Translations under genes and position numbers: made by a program
In this document: piece by piece, positions 42,008 through 50,452 of the stretch
How the letters are laid out: every line of letters starts with the position of its first letter
How positions within the stretch are numbered: position 1 is the first letter of the stretch
The notes under the pieces: model-generated
The model's input: only the letters and a program-made list of their open reading frames with translations
The model's database searches: none
What the model was told of the DNA's origin: nothing
Origin: an uncultured Prevotellaceae bacterium
GTDB taxonomy: Bacteria > Bacteroidota > Bacteroidia > Bacteroidales > Bacteroidaceae
DNA length: 64,000 bases
Direction of reading: 5' to 3'
Assembly: GCA_946411565.1 (NCBI GenBank)
Contig: CAMKEM010000004.1
Coordinates: 1 to 64,000 of the forward strand

Positions 42008-42538
42008 ATGACAAAAAAGGTATTTCTGTTCCTTGCCACTTTGTTCTGCTGCATTGGTATGTTTGCACAGAATGTAGGGGATTCTGGAAATGGACTCAAG
42101 CGAGGTTTCCGTGGTATAGCCGAATTAGGTTATGAAGTGGCAATAAATGATGATGGCGATAATTCTCCTATTCTCAACCTCTCAGGTGGCTATCAGTTGA
42201 ATTCGTATGTATTTCTTGGTGCAGGTATAGGATTCAGACACTACAATGATAACGACAAAACTTCTGTGCCTATCTTCTTCAATTTCAGGTCTGATTTCGT
42301 AAATACGAAGGTCAATCCATTTGTTGATGTGAAGTTAGGTCTTTCTCCTTCTTATTCAAGAGGCTTTGGTTCTGTAGGCATGGGATGCAGGTTCAAGGTT
42401 GGAGAGAAGTTGGGGTTGTCGGTTTCTGCAGGTTTTGAGGTTCAAGATCTGGAAAATAAAGAGGATCACTCTGAAGATTGCGGCATCTATCTTGATTATA
42501 TGGGTGGTGCATTCATAAAAATGGGTGTTGATTTTTGA
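42008..42538 (+). CDS. Small outer membrane beta-barrel protein
   Basis: A 176-residue protein with signal peptide (about 1-20, GMFAQ) and alternating beta-strand pattern with aromatic girdles (GFRGIAELGYEVAI, FLGAGIGFRHY, NPFVDVKLGLSPSYS, GMGCRFKVGEKLGLSVSAGF) ending in a Phe (MGVDF), the usual signal for outer membrane barrel assembly. About 8 strands. The substrate is unknown. It is 39 bp after the previous exported protein and in the aryl-polyene operon. Confidence 0.75.
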   Translation: MTKKVFLFLATLFCCIGMFAQNVGDSGNGLKRGFRGIAELGYEVAINDDGDNSPILNLSGGYQLNSYVFLGAGIGFRHYNDNDKTSVPIFFNFRSDFVNTKVNPFVDVKLGLSPSYSRGFGSVGMGCRFKVGEKLGLSVSAGFEVQDLENKEDHSEDCGIYLDYMGGAFIKMGVDF

Positions 42539-42540
42539 TT

Positions 42541-42655
42541 ATAAGCCCACCCAGGCCCTCCAAAAGGAGGGATGCGATATACATTTTCGCTAATGGTGGG
42601 ACTTTATTACTATAAAACATCCTTCCCTTTGGGAAGGCTTGGTTAGGCTTGATAT
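42541..42655. repeat. GC palindromic element in spacer
   Basis: GCCCACCCAGGCCCTCCAAA then AGGAGGG on the left and CATCCTTCCCTTTGGGAAGG then CTTGGTTAGGC on the right form an inverted pair around ACATTTTCGCTAATGGTGGG. It belongs to the same broad class as the other GC elements. Confidence 0.6.
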
Positions 42656-43759
42656 ATGAATTTATTTCCCGACTTAAAGAAAAGGTACACTAAGGATGAT
42701 ATGTCCGCTCGTGAGGCTCAGCGTTTGGCTGAGTTCATAGCGTGGGGACCTATCGTGTTTCAGGCTTCACGCTTGGTGGTAAAGTTTGGCATCCTTGATG
42801 CGCTTTGCGATAGCAAAGATGGTCTGACTGAGGATGAGGTCGTAGAGAAGACCGGGTTGTCGAAATATGCTGTGAAATGCCTTCTTGAGGCATCCCTAAG
42901 CATAGGTACCGTGATTATAGATGATGTAACGGATAGGTATTCAATTACCAAGACAGGATTCTTCTTGCTTAATGATCAGGCAACAAGGGTGAATATCGAC
43001 TTCAATCACGATGTCAACTATCAGGGATTATTCAATCTGGAGGAGTCTATGAAAGAAGGTAGGCCTGCAGGTTTGAAGTATTTGGGAGATTGGCCTACGA
43101 TTTATGAAGGACTATCTTCTTTGCCTAGGAATGTGCAGGATAGCTGGTTTGGTTTTGACCATTTCTATAGCGACTCTTCATTCCCAGAGGCATTGGAGAT
43201 TGTGTTCAAGAAACACAAGGTACGCTCTCTGTATGATGTTGGTGGTAATACTGGCAAGTGGGCGTTGCAATGTGTTGGCTATGAAAAGGATGTAGAGGTG
43301 ACGATTCTCGACCTTCCTCAGCAGATAGGTATGATGAAGGAGGATACGAAGGGCAAGGAAGGTGCAGAGCGTATCAAGGGCTATGGCATTAATCTGCTTG
43401 ACAAGAATGCTTTCTTCCCAAAGAGGGAAGGAGGTCTTGATGCAATCTGGATGAGCCAGTTCCTTGATTGCTTCTCAGAAGAGGAGATTGTCAGTATCCT
43501 TACCCGAGCAAAGGCGGTAATGGATGATGATACCCGTATCTTCATTATGGAAACTTTGTGGGATAGGCAGAGATTTGAGACCGCAGCCTTCTGTCTGACG
43601 ATGACAAGTCTATACTTTACAGCTATGGCAAATGGCAATAGTAAGATGTACCATTCAGAGGACATGACTCGACTAGTTAATGAGGCAGGTCTTGAAGTTG
43701 AGCACATATACGATGGTCTTGGACAATGCCATAGTATTATGGTTTGTAAATTAAAATAG
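42656..43759 (+). CDS. O-methyltransferase (family 2 type) of the aryl-polyene cluster
   Basis: A 367-residue methyltransferase with an N-terminal winged-helix dimerisation domain (about 20-110, including DEVVEKTGLSKYAVKCLLEA) and a C-terminal SAM domain (motif I SLYDVGGNTGKWALQCV, about 197-213; VTILDLPQQIGMM; DAIWMSQFLDCFSEEEIVSI). This architecture is that of acetylserotonin/plant-type O-methyltransferases. In the pigment pathway it would methylate the aryl hydroxyl, or the ring. The catalytic His usual in this family is not clearly placed; GQCHSIMVCKL is at the C-terminus. Confidence 0.85.
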   Translation: MNLFPDLKKRYTKDDMSAREAQRLAEFIAWGPIVFQASRLVVKFGILDALCDSKDGLTEDEVVEKTGLSKYAVKCLLEASLSIGTVIIDDVTDRYSITKTGFFLLNDQATRVNIDFNHDVNYQGLFNLEESMKEGRPAGLKYLGDWPTIYEGLSSLPRNVQDSWFGFDHFYSDSSFPEALEIVFKKHKVRSLYDVGGNTGKWALQCVGYEKDVEVTILDLPQQIGMMKEDTKGKEGAERIKGYGINLLDKNAFFPKREGGLDAIWMSQFLDCFSEEEIVSILTRAKAVMDDDTRIFIMETLWDRQRFETAAFCLTMTSLYFTAMANGNSKMYHSEDMTRLVNEAGLEVEHIYDGLGQCHSIMVCKLK

Positions 43760-43901
43760 TCTAAGGACAAAGGTCAAAAGTCAAAGGTCATAGGTTAAAA
43801 GCCTTAGACCTTAGTCCTTAGACCAAATAAAATAGATAATAGTTAAATAGTAAATTGTAAATAGTAAATTGTAAATAGTAAATTGTAAATAGTAAATAAA
43901 A
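43760..43901. repeat. Spacer with 14-bp tandem repeat
   Basis: AAGGTCAAAAGTCAAAGGTC faces GACCTTAGTCCTTAGACC (a similar block at about 16393). Then TAGTAAATTGTAAA repeats about three and a half times (about 43848-43897) directly before the ACP start. Confidence 0.75.
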
Positions 43902-44147
43902 ATGACACGTCAAGAAGTAGAAGAGAAAGTAAATAACTTCCTTGTAGAGGATTTGGAGATCGATGAAGAAAAGATTGCCCCAGAGGCAGAACTGAAGGCT
44001 GGCCTCGGTATTGACAGTCTTGATTTCGTTGATATCGTTGTAATCGTAGAAAAGAACTTCGGTTTCAAGATTAAGCCAGAGGAAATGGCAGGTGTTCAGA
44101 CACTTTCTCAATTCTATGATTATATAGAGAGCAAGGTAAATGGTTAG
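43902..44147 (+). CDS. Acyl carrier protein 1
   Basis: An 81-residue ACP. The phosphopantetheine site is GIDSLDFVD with Ser39. Helix II and III motifs (VVIVEKNFGFKIKPEEMAGV, LSQFYDYIESKV) are standard. It probably carries the growing aryl-polyene chain. It precedes the LpxL-like acyltransferase. Confidence 0.92.
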   Translation: MTRQEVEEKVNNFLVEDLEIDEEKIAPEAELKAGLGIDSLDFVDIVVIVEKNFGFKIKPEEMAGVQTLSQFYDYIESKVNG

Positions 44148-44213
44148 TGCATAATTCATAATTTATAGTTCATAGTTTGTTGGCGCACGTTAGTTAACTA
44201 TGAATTATAAACT
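44148..44213. repeat. AT inverted repeat spacer
   Basis: ATAATTTATAGTTCATAGTT (about 44158-44177) pairs with AACTATGAATTATAAACTAT (about 44196-44215), loop GTTGGCGCACGTTAG. Its right arm reaches the next start codon. Confidence 0.65.
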
Positions 44214-45212
44214 ATGCACTATGAACTGAAAAAAATGATTCCTCAAAATGAACCCATAGCCGAAAAAGGTAATCACTCCCCCTGTGGGGGTGAGGGGGGC
44301 AGCTCCCTCCCTATGGGGGAGGGCGGGGGGAGAGGCCGTAACTGGGCTGGAACAACCTTCGGTAGTGGAGGTATGCATAGGGCACTTATAGCCGTGATGA
44401 AGGTCATGGATATAAGGTTGTTATATGCTTTTGTGTCCATCTTTGTTGTTCCTGTATGTCTGCTTCTCAATACCAATGGAAGTCGTAGCGTGGCGTATCG
44501 CTTTTACAGAAAGCGTTTCGGCTATGGCAGACTGAGGGCTGCATGGAATACCTATGTAAACCATTGTATATTCGGTCAGGTGGTTGTGGATAGGTTTGCT
44601 ATGTATGCTGGTAAGAAGTTTGAGATTGAAGTTGACGGCTATGACAAATTCCTTGAGTTAGCCTCTAAGCCTGAAGGGTTCATTCAGATGAGTGCCCATA
44701 TAGGAAACTATGAGATTGCAGGCTATACTCTTACCGCAGACCCAAAAGTGTTTTATGCACTTGTGTTTGACGGTGAGAAGGAATCGGTGACGAAGAACAG
44801 GAATAAGATGTTCTCGTCAACAAATATCAGGATGATATCGGTAAAGCCAGATATGAGCCATCTCTTTGAGATAAATGGAGCTCTTCAGAGAGGTGAGACC
44901 GTTAGTTTGCCGGCTGATAGATTCAATGGCTCTCCACGTTATGTGGAACAGGTTTTCCTTGGAGCAAAGGCGCGTTTCCCTCAGGGACCTTTAAGTGTTG
45001 CTACGATGAGAGAACTTGATGTCTTGGCTGTTAATGTCATGAAGGAGTCGATGAAGAAATATCATGTCTATGTCACTCCTCTCGAATATGACAAAACCGT
45101 TTCGCGTAAGGAACAGATAGACCAGTTATCAAAGGCATATGTATCGGAACTTGAGAGAATGGTGAGGAAATATCCGCATCAATGGTATAATTTCTTTGAG
45201 TTCTGGCAATAA
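44214..45212 (+). CDS. LpxL/HtrB-like acyltransferase with N-terminal repeat insertion
   Basis: A 332-residue lipid A-type late acyltransferase. HX4(D/E) motif HIGNYE with His162 and Glu167; family blocks RFYRKRFGYGRLRAAWNTYV, KMFSSTNIRMISVKPDMSHL, ETVSLPADRFNGSP. The family body begins around residue 44 with NWAGTTFGSGGMHRALIAVM. Residues about 20-42 (CGGEGGSSLPMGEGGGRGR) are encoded by a GC palindromic repeat (44274-44337) and are not family-like. The enzyme probably transfers the polyene acyl chain or a fatty acid to a lipid acceptor. Confidence 0.88.
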   Translation: MHYELKKMIPQNEPIAEKGNHSPCGGEGGSSLPMGEGGGRGRNWAGTTFGSGGMHRALIAVMKVMDIRLLYAFVSIFVVPVCLLLNTNGSRSVAYRFYRKRFGYGRLRAAWNTYVNHCIFGQVVVDRFAMYAGKKFEIEVDGYDKFLELASKPEGFIQMSAHIGNYEIAGYTLTADPKVFYALVFDGEKESVTKNRNKMFSSTNIRMISVKPDMSHLFEINGALQRGETVSLPADRFNGSPRYVEQVFLGAKARFPQGPLSVATMRELDVLAVNVMKESMKKYHVYVTPLEYDKTVSRKEQIDQLSKAYVSELERMVRKYPHQWYNFFEFWQ

Positions 45213-45240
45213 AAGGCAAAAGTCTTAGATAATATATAAG

Positions 45241-45681
45241 ATGGAAACAGAGGAATCCCTCAGAAATATAGATATACACGAACTACTACCTCAGCAGGAG
45301 CCTTTTGTGATGGTTGGTAAACTCAAGGCTTTTGATGAGAAACGTACTGTGACCGAGACTGTTATTAAAGATAATAATATCTTTGTCTGCGATGGTGTAT
45401 TCTCTGCTCCTGGTTTGGTTGAGAATATAGCCCAGACATGTGCAGCTAGGATAGGATATGTGAACAAGTATATCTTGAAAAAGGGTATTCAACTCGGTTT
45501 TATCGGAGCTATCAGAAACCTTGAGATTGTAGGATGTCCTAAGGTGGGAGATGTGATTACTACCTGTGTCACGGTGATTGACGATGTGCTTGGCATGACA
45601 TTGGCTAATGGTGTAGTGACTTGCAATGGCGAGACATTGGCTACTACAGAAATAAAAATAGCGGTCAAGGAGGCAGAATAA
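45241..45681 (+). CDS. Hotdog-fold dehydratase-like protein (FabZ/ApeP type)
   Basis: A 146-residue hotdog protein. The N-terminus DIHELLPQQEPFVMVGKLKA matches the FabA/FabZ-like dehydratases of aryl-polyene clusters. VCDGVFSAPGLVENIAQTCAARI contains the helix and the usual ...PG...E region; the canonical catalytic His of HFPxxP is not present at the expected place, so it may be a partner or a degenerate dehydratase. Start ATG 45241. It overlaps the thioesterase start by one base. Confidence 0.8.
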   Translation: METEESLRNIDIHELLPQQEPFVMVGKLKAFDEKRTVTETVIKDNNIFVCDGVFSAPGLVENIAQTCAARIGYVNKYILKKGIQLGFIGAIRNLEIVGCPKVGDVITTCVTVIDDVLGMTLANGVVTCNGETLATTEIKIAVKEAE

Positions 45682-46094
45682 TGGAGCTTGTAACGGAGAA
45701 GGAACTTGAGATAAGATTCAGCGAGGTGGATATCATGAAAGTGGTATGGCACGGATCTTATCCTTTATATCTTGAAGATGCACGTGAGGCTTTTGGTGCG
45801 CAATACGGACTAAGCTATCAGAACTACATTGATAACAATGTGTTTGCGCCTATTGTGGAGATGAATATAAAATACAAGCGTCCTGTTCTCTATGGTATGA
45901 AGCCACATATCAGAATCACTTATCGTCCAAAGCCTTCGGCAAAGATAGTGTTCGATTACGAGATTTTTGACCCGAAAGACGGAACAGTATTCCTTACAGC
46001 TCGTACTGTTCAGGTGTTCATGGATATGAACTATCAGCTAATGTGGGATAATCCTCCTTTCTTCGTTGAGTGGAAGAGTAAATGGCAACAGTAA
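45681..46094 (+). CDS. 4-hydroxybenzoyl-CoA-thioesterase-like protein
   Basis: A 137-residue hotdog thioesterase of the 4HBT/YbgC class. Signature SEVDIMKVVWHGSYPLYLED (about 11-30) with conserved His and Asp region, then MNIKYKRPVLYGMKPHIRIT. The ATG at 45681 overlaps the previous stop (TAATG). Thioesterases of this class occur in aryl-polyene clusters and may release stalled or finished acyl chains. It overlaps the following ketosynthase by 13 bp. Confidence 0.85.
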   Translation: MELVTEKELEIRFSEVDIMKVVWHGSYPLYLEDAREAFGAQYGLSYQNYIDNNVFAPIVEMNIKYKRPVLYGMKPHIRITYRPKPSAKIVFDYEIFDPKDGTVFLTARTVQVFMDMNYQLMWDNPPFFVEWKSKWQQ

Positions 46095-47815
46095 TATCTG
46101 ATAACATAACATCACCTCTTGGACTGACCACCGAGCAGACCTATAAAGCTGTATGTGAAGGTAAGTCTGGCTTGGCACACTATCCTTGTGAGGATGGGAA
46201 AGGTGGATGGAATGACTTGCCATTTCCTATAGAGGCCTCTCTTTTCAATAAAGAGCAATGGGATAAGATTATGGTTGATGGATTCTCTAGGTTTGAGAGT
46301 CTGGTGCTTCATTCTGTGAAAGCGGCTATATCAACTCTTACTTTTGACAAGGAGCGTGCTATCCTTGTCCTGAGTTCAACGAAAGGAGACATAGAACTGC
46401 TTGAAAAAGGCGAGGATATGCCATCACTTGCTGATGCAGCAAAGAAAGTGAGCAAGGCTATAGGCATAGAGAATGATCCTATCGTAGTTTGTAATGCCTG
46501 TATTTCTGGTGTCTCAGGTATCATACTTGGACAGCGACTTGTAGATTGTGGAAACTATACACATGCAATTGTGTGTGGTGCAGATGTTCAGGGAAGGTTC
46601 ATAGTTTCAGGTTTCCAATCGTTGAAGGCGTTATCGGATGAGCCTTGCAGACCTTTCGATATAGAGAGACTAGGTTTGAATCTTGGTGAGGCTGCTGCTA
46701 CTATTGTCCTGTCAAGGGAAATGGATTTCCCCAAAGGATGGAAGGTTGATAAGGGAGCGGTTTGTAATGATGCATATCATATTAGTGCGCCACATCCGAA
46801 GGGACTGGGTGCAGGATTGGCTCTAGGCAAGGTGAAGGATGCGGATGAGCCGATTTCTGTGATAGGAGTTCATGGAACAGCCACGATGTATAATGACCAG
46901 ATGGAGTCAAAGGCAATAGAGATGGCGGAATTGCAGAGTGTCCCACTCTCTGCCTTGAAAGGATATTTCGGTCATACTATGGGAGCTGCAGGAGTGCTTG
47001 AGACCATTATCATGATGAGGGCACTAGAGGATGGAGTTATTTTGCCTTCTAAGGGCTTTGAGACTTGTGGCGTAAGTGGCAAGGTGAAGATGTCGGACAA
47101 ACAGATGACAGCCGAAGGAAACACTTTCGTTAAGATGTTGTCAGGTTTCGGAGGTTGTAATGGAGCAGTACGTGTTTCTGATAGAACTCTTCCTCAGATT
47201 ATTGTTAATGATATTCTTGTCAAGCAGTCTCATTCTGTGAAGATAACACAGGAAGAGGTCGTAATTGACGGAGAAAAACTTGATTTGGAGTCGCGAGGTA
47301 AGGAAATGTTGACAGAGGTATATAAGACGAAGATTGGTGACTATCCGAAGTTCTACAAGATGGATATGCTTAGTCGTCTTGCTTTTGTTGCTTCCGAATT
47401 GCTTATAGAATCTGAAGGGCAAAGGGTAATTAACAATTATCAATTAACAATTAACATGCCCAACACCCCACACCTAACACCGAACACCGAAAGGGCTGTA
47501 GTTCTTTTCAATCATTCTTCATCTATAATTGCAGATTGTCAGTATGTGAAATCCATAGATAAGGACGATTTCTATCCTTCACCAGCGGCATTTGTATATA
47601 CTTTGCCTAATATCACTACGGGTGAGATTGCGCTTAGAAACGGCTATCATGGAGAAACTTCGTTCTATCTTCTTGCAGAAAGAAATGAAAAACTGATGCA
47701 GAGGGTGATAAAATCCACTTTCATTGATCGTGATATTAAAAGTGTCATTGGAGGTTGGATAGACTGTCCTTCGGAGGACAAGTTTGAATGTGAAATAAAC
47801 ATATTTGAAAAGTAG
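46082..47815 (+). CDS. Ketosynthase with C-terminal half-ketosynthase domain and in-frame insertion
   Basis: A 577-residue protein. Residues 1-365 are a ketosynthase with complete triad: Cys140 (VCNACISG), His264 (GVHGTATM), His298 (GYFGHTMG). Unlike a classic chain-length factor it keeps the active Cys. Residues about 380-577 form a second, degenerate ketosynthase-like half (SPAAFVYTLPNITTGEIALR, KSVIGGWIDCPSE). Between them, residues about 446-470 (VINNYQLTINMPNTPHLTPN) are encoded by an AT- and AC-rich stretch (47425-47490) like the intergenic repeats. It probably pairs with the ketosynthase at 48291. Confidence 0.85.
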   Translation: MATVISDNITSPLGLTTEQTYKAVCEGKSGLAHYPCEDGKGGWNDLPFPIEASLFNKEQWDKIMVDGFSRFESLVLHSVKAAISTLTFDKERAILVLSSTKGDIELLEKGEDMPSLADAAKKVSKAIGIENDPIVVCNACISGVSGIILGQRLVDCGNYTHAIVCGADVQGRFIVSGFQSLKALSDEPCRPFDIERLGLNLGEAAATIVLSREMDFPKGWKVDKGAVCNDAYHISAPHPKGLGAGLALGKVKDADEPISVIGVHGTATMYNDQMESKAIEMAELQSVPLSALKGYFGHTMGAAGVLETIIMMRALEDGVILPSKGFETCGVSGKVKMSDKQMTAEGNTFVKMLSGFGGCNGAVRVSDRTLPQIIVNDILVKQSHSVKITQEEVVIDGEKLDLESRGKEMLTEVYKTKIGDYPKFYKMDMLSRLAFVASELLIESEGQRVINNYQLTINMPNTPHLTPNTERAVVLFNHSSSIIADCQYVKSIDKDDFYPSPAAFVYTLPNITTGEIALRNGYHGETSFYLLAERNEKLMQRVIKSTFIDRDIKSVIGGWIDCPSEDKFECEINIFEK

Positions 47816-48027
47816 AAAGATTAAAGTAATTCAAGTTCCGCAAGCTCCACTTGTAAGGAGTTAAAGGAGTACATGGAGTACAAGACGAATGTGTGACGCG
47901 ATAAAAACTATCGTCTTGTACTACTTAAGCGACTTTAGGAGTGAAACTACTTGTACTCCTTGAACTCCTTAAACTGAGCAAGTTGCAAACTTGCGGAAGT
48001 TTAATAAAGTAAAAAGAATAAAGTAAG
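47816..48027. repeat. Long imperfect inverted repeat
   Basis: AAGTTCCGCAAGCTCCACTT (from 47830) and AGGAGTTAAAGGAGTACATG face TACTCCTTGAACTCCTTAAA and ...GCAAACTTGCGGAAGTTT (to about 48002); central arms GGAGTACAAGACGA/TCGTCTTGTACTAC. It forms a long hairpin within the operon without a T run. Confidence 0.65.
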
Positions 48028-48288
48028 ATGGAAGATTTAATTAATGAACTCAAGATAGAGATTAAGGAAGCGCTTAATCTTGAAGATCTCTCAGTTGAAG
48101 AATTTGACGAAAATACACATCTTTTCGGAGATGATGGCATAGGTCTTGATTCTATCGATGCTCTGGAGATAATCGTGTTGCTTGAGAAGAAATATGGAAT
48201 ACGTTTGGCAAATGCTGCAGAAGGTAAGACTATCTTCAGGAATGTGGCTACTATTGCTGAGTACGTAGAGAAGAACAGAAAGAAGTAG
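48028..48288 (+). CDS. Acyl carrier protein 2
   Basis: An 86-residue ACP. Site GIGLDSIDALE with Ser42 (DSI variant of DSL). It is longer at the N-terminus than ACP1 (NELKIEIKEALNLEDLSVEE). It lies 2 bp before the fused ketosynthase gene, so the two are probably partners. Confidence 0.92.
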   Translation: MEDLINELKIEIKEALNLEDLSVEEFDENTHLFGDDGIGLDSIDALEIIVLLEKKYGIRLANAAEGKTIFRNVATIAEYVEKNRKK

Positions 48289-48290
48289 TT

Positions 48291-50093
48291 ATGAATATCG
48301 CAATAACCGGACTGGGGATTATCTGTGCTATAGGTAATGATTGCCAGCAGGTTCTTGACTCTCTTGTAAACAAGAAAACAGGTGTTGGTATGATGAGATA
48401 TCTTCAGTCATGCCATAAGGAACTTCCTGTTGGTGAGGTCAAGCTGTCGAATGATGAATTGAAGACGTTGCTTGGCTTGCCTGTAGAGAGCCTATATAGC
48501 AGAACAACCTTGCTCGGTGCTGTTGCGGTAAAACAGGCAATGGCTGATGCTGGATTGTCAGCCGATATGCTTGAAGGAAAGAAAGTCGTATTTATTTCTG
48601 GCACTACGGTTGGTGGTATGGATGTAACGGAGAAAATTCTTACAAATATGCGAGATGCTCTTCAAACGCCTTACACCCAACAGCCATCACCAGTTGACTA
48701 TGTCAAACGCCATGACTGTGGAAGTACCACGAATGAGATAGCTCAGATTTGCGGGCTTGATTGTGAGGTTTGTACTATATCAACGGCTTGCTCATCTGCT
48801 ATTAACTCGATAATGGTTGGTAGTGAGATGCTTCGTAGTGGTGAGGCTGATATTGTTATTGCTGGCGGTTCTGAGGCTTTGAGTAAGTTCCATCTCAATG
48901 GCTTTAATACGCTTCATATACTTGATACGGAAGTATGTCGTCCGTTTGATGCTACTCGTGTTGGTCTTAATCTTGGTGAAGGTGCAGCTTTCGTGCTTCT
49001 TCAGAAGGATAAAGCCAATGGCAAAGCGTATGTAGGAGGATATGGAAACAAATGTGATGCTTTTCATCAGACTGCTTCTTCTGATGATGGTGAAGGTGCT
49101 TATCTTGCAATGTTTGAGGCGTTGGAATCTTCAGGCGTTGATAAATCACAGATAGACTATATCAACGCACATGGAACGGGAACTCCGAACAATGATCCAA
49201 GTGAGAGCGTTGCATTGAAGCGTATCTTCGGTGATAATATTCCTTTGGTTTCAAGTACGAAAGGATTTACTGGTCATACAACATCAGCTTCTGGCAGTAT
49301 TGAGACGGTGATATGTGTTCTTGCAATGCAGAATAACTTTGTGCCTGTCAGTTATGGATTCAGTCAGGAAGATGAGGCCTGCATTCATCCATTTATTGGT
49401 GATGACAAGCAGCATAGAATGGATTATGTAATCTGTAATTCATTTGGTTTTGGAGGCAATGACAGTTCGCTATTGCTGATGAAGAAAGAGCAGCCTCTCC
49501 CCCCGCCCTCTCCCGTAGAGAGGGAGCCGGAATGCCCAAGTCTCCCTATGCAGGGAGATTTAGAAGGGCTTATCGTTGCAGATATCACGATAGATTCTAT
49601 GGAACAGCTTGCGGACTACAAGGAATACATATCTCCGAAAGAAGGTCGTAGAATGGGTAAGCTTATGAAGGCTGCAACGTTGACATCTCTTATGGCTCTT
49701 CGTGAAGCTGGTGTAGAATGCCCTGATGCGATAATCACAGCTACAGCAAATGGCATGCTTGAGACAAGTGAGAAGTTCCTTGTTGACATGGTGGATAATG
49801 GTGAGGAAACTCTGAGTCCGACTCTTTTCATGCAGAGTACGCATAACACAATAGGAAGTGCAATAGCAATACGTACTCAGTGTCATGGATATAATATTAC
49901 ATACACTCAGGGTAAGGACTCGATGAAATGGGCACTTCGTGATGCAGAGCGCCTGATAAGAATGGGTAAAGCAAAGACTGTTCTTGTGGGATGCCATGAT
50001 GAGGCATCTCCATTGTTCCAGAGTTTTTATGAATACCTTAATCTATCTATTCCACATATATATTCACGTAGTGTGGTTTTGAAAGCTAAGTAA
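48291..50093 (+). CDS. Ketosynthase fused to a PF13723-like half domain, with repeat at the junction
   Basis: A 600-residue protein. The N-terminal ~397 residues are a full ketosynthase: Cys167 (STACSSA), His294 (NAHGTGT), His329 (GFTGHTTSA), ending CNSFGFGGNDSSLLLMKKE. Residues about 425-600 resemble the ketosynthase-like N-terminal half (PF13723) usually encoded separately in aryl-polyene clusters: SPTLFMQSTHNTIGSAIAIR, KTVLVGCHDEASP. Residues 401-424 (PLPPPSPVEREPECPSLPMQ) are encoded by a GC palindromic repeat (49491-49563) that lies exactly between the two domains. It may have created the fusion or simply be tolerated in the linker. Confidence 0.88.
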   Translation: MNIAITGLGIICAIGNDCQQVLDSLVNKKTGVGMMRYLQSCHKELPVGEVKLSNDELKTLLGLPVESLYSRTTLLGAVAVKQAMADAGLSADMLEGKKVVFISGTTVGGMDVTEKILTNMRDALQTPYTQQPSPVDYVKRHDCGSTTNEIAQICGLDCEVCTISTACSSAINSIMVGSEMLRSGEADIVIAGGSEALSKFHLNGFNTLHILDTEVCRPFDATRVGLNLGEGAAFVLLQKDKANGKAYVGGYGNKCDAFHQTASSDDGEGAYLAMFEALESSGVDKSQIDYINAHGTGTPNNDPSESVALKRIFGDNIPLVSSTKGFTGHTTSASGSIETVICVLAMQNNFVPVSYGFSQEDEACIHPFIGDDKQHRMDYVICNSFGFGGNDSSLLLMKKEQPLPPPSPVEREPECPSLPMQGDLEGLIVADITIDSMEQLADYKEYISPKEGRRMGKLMKAATLTSLMALREAGVECPDAIITATANGMLETSEKFLVDMVDNGEETLSPTLFMQSTHNTIGSAIAIRTQCHGYNITYTQGKDSMKWALRDAERLIRMGKAKTVLVGCHDEASPLFQSFYEYLNLSIPHIYSRSVVLKAK

Positions 50094-50095
50094 AG

Positions 50096-50452
50096 ATGTG
50101 GTTGAAGTTATTGCCATTGGCATTGGTACAGAGTGCGTTGCTTGCCATAGGTCAGGTGTTTCTGAAATTTGGTTTACAGCGTATGGTTAGTTTCGGTTGG
50201 AACTGGACTTTTTTCAAGTCTGCCTTGCTAAACTGGCAATTTGCCATGAGTGGCATAACGATAGGAGCAGCCAGTCTTTTGTGGATGTATATTATCAGAC
50301 AGTTTCCGTTAAGTCTTGCCTATCCAATGGGTTCTTTGAGCTATGTTTTTACAATGCTATGTGCTATAATATTCTTTCATGAGAATGTAGATATAGTGAA
50401 ATGGATAGGTTTGTTTTTAATAATAACAGGTTGTATATTACTGACAAAATGA
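50096..50452 (+). CDS. EamA/SMR-like small transporter
   Basis: A 118-residue, four-span protein of the EamA/SMR type (helices about 5-22, 35-62, 66-88, 95-115), beginning LPLALVQSALLAIGQVFLKF and ending IGLFLIITGCILLTK, which fits ArnE/ArnF-like and multidrug SMR proteins. ArnE/F proteins flip undecaprenyl-linked sugars; a similar lipid-flipping role for a pigment intermediate is plausible. It starts 2 bp after the ketosynthase and its stop overlaps the LolA-like start (ATGA). Confidence 0.82.
   Translation: MWLKLLPLALVQSALLAIGQVFLKFGLQRMVSFGWNWTFFKSALLNWQFAMSGITIGAASLLWMYIIRQFPLSLAYPMGSLSYVFTMLCAIIFFHENVDIVKWIGLFLIITGCILLTK

Noticed and set aside
43848..43897. Possible CRISPR-like array (14-bp repeats)
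   Set aside because: Units are contiguous without spacers and short; this is a simple tandem repeat.
46082..47815. Chain-length factor lacking active Cys
   Set aside because: The Cys and both His are present (140, 264, 298), so it cannot be called an inactive chain-length factor from sequence alone.
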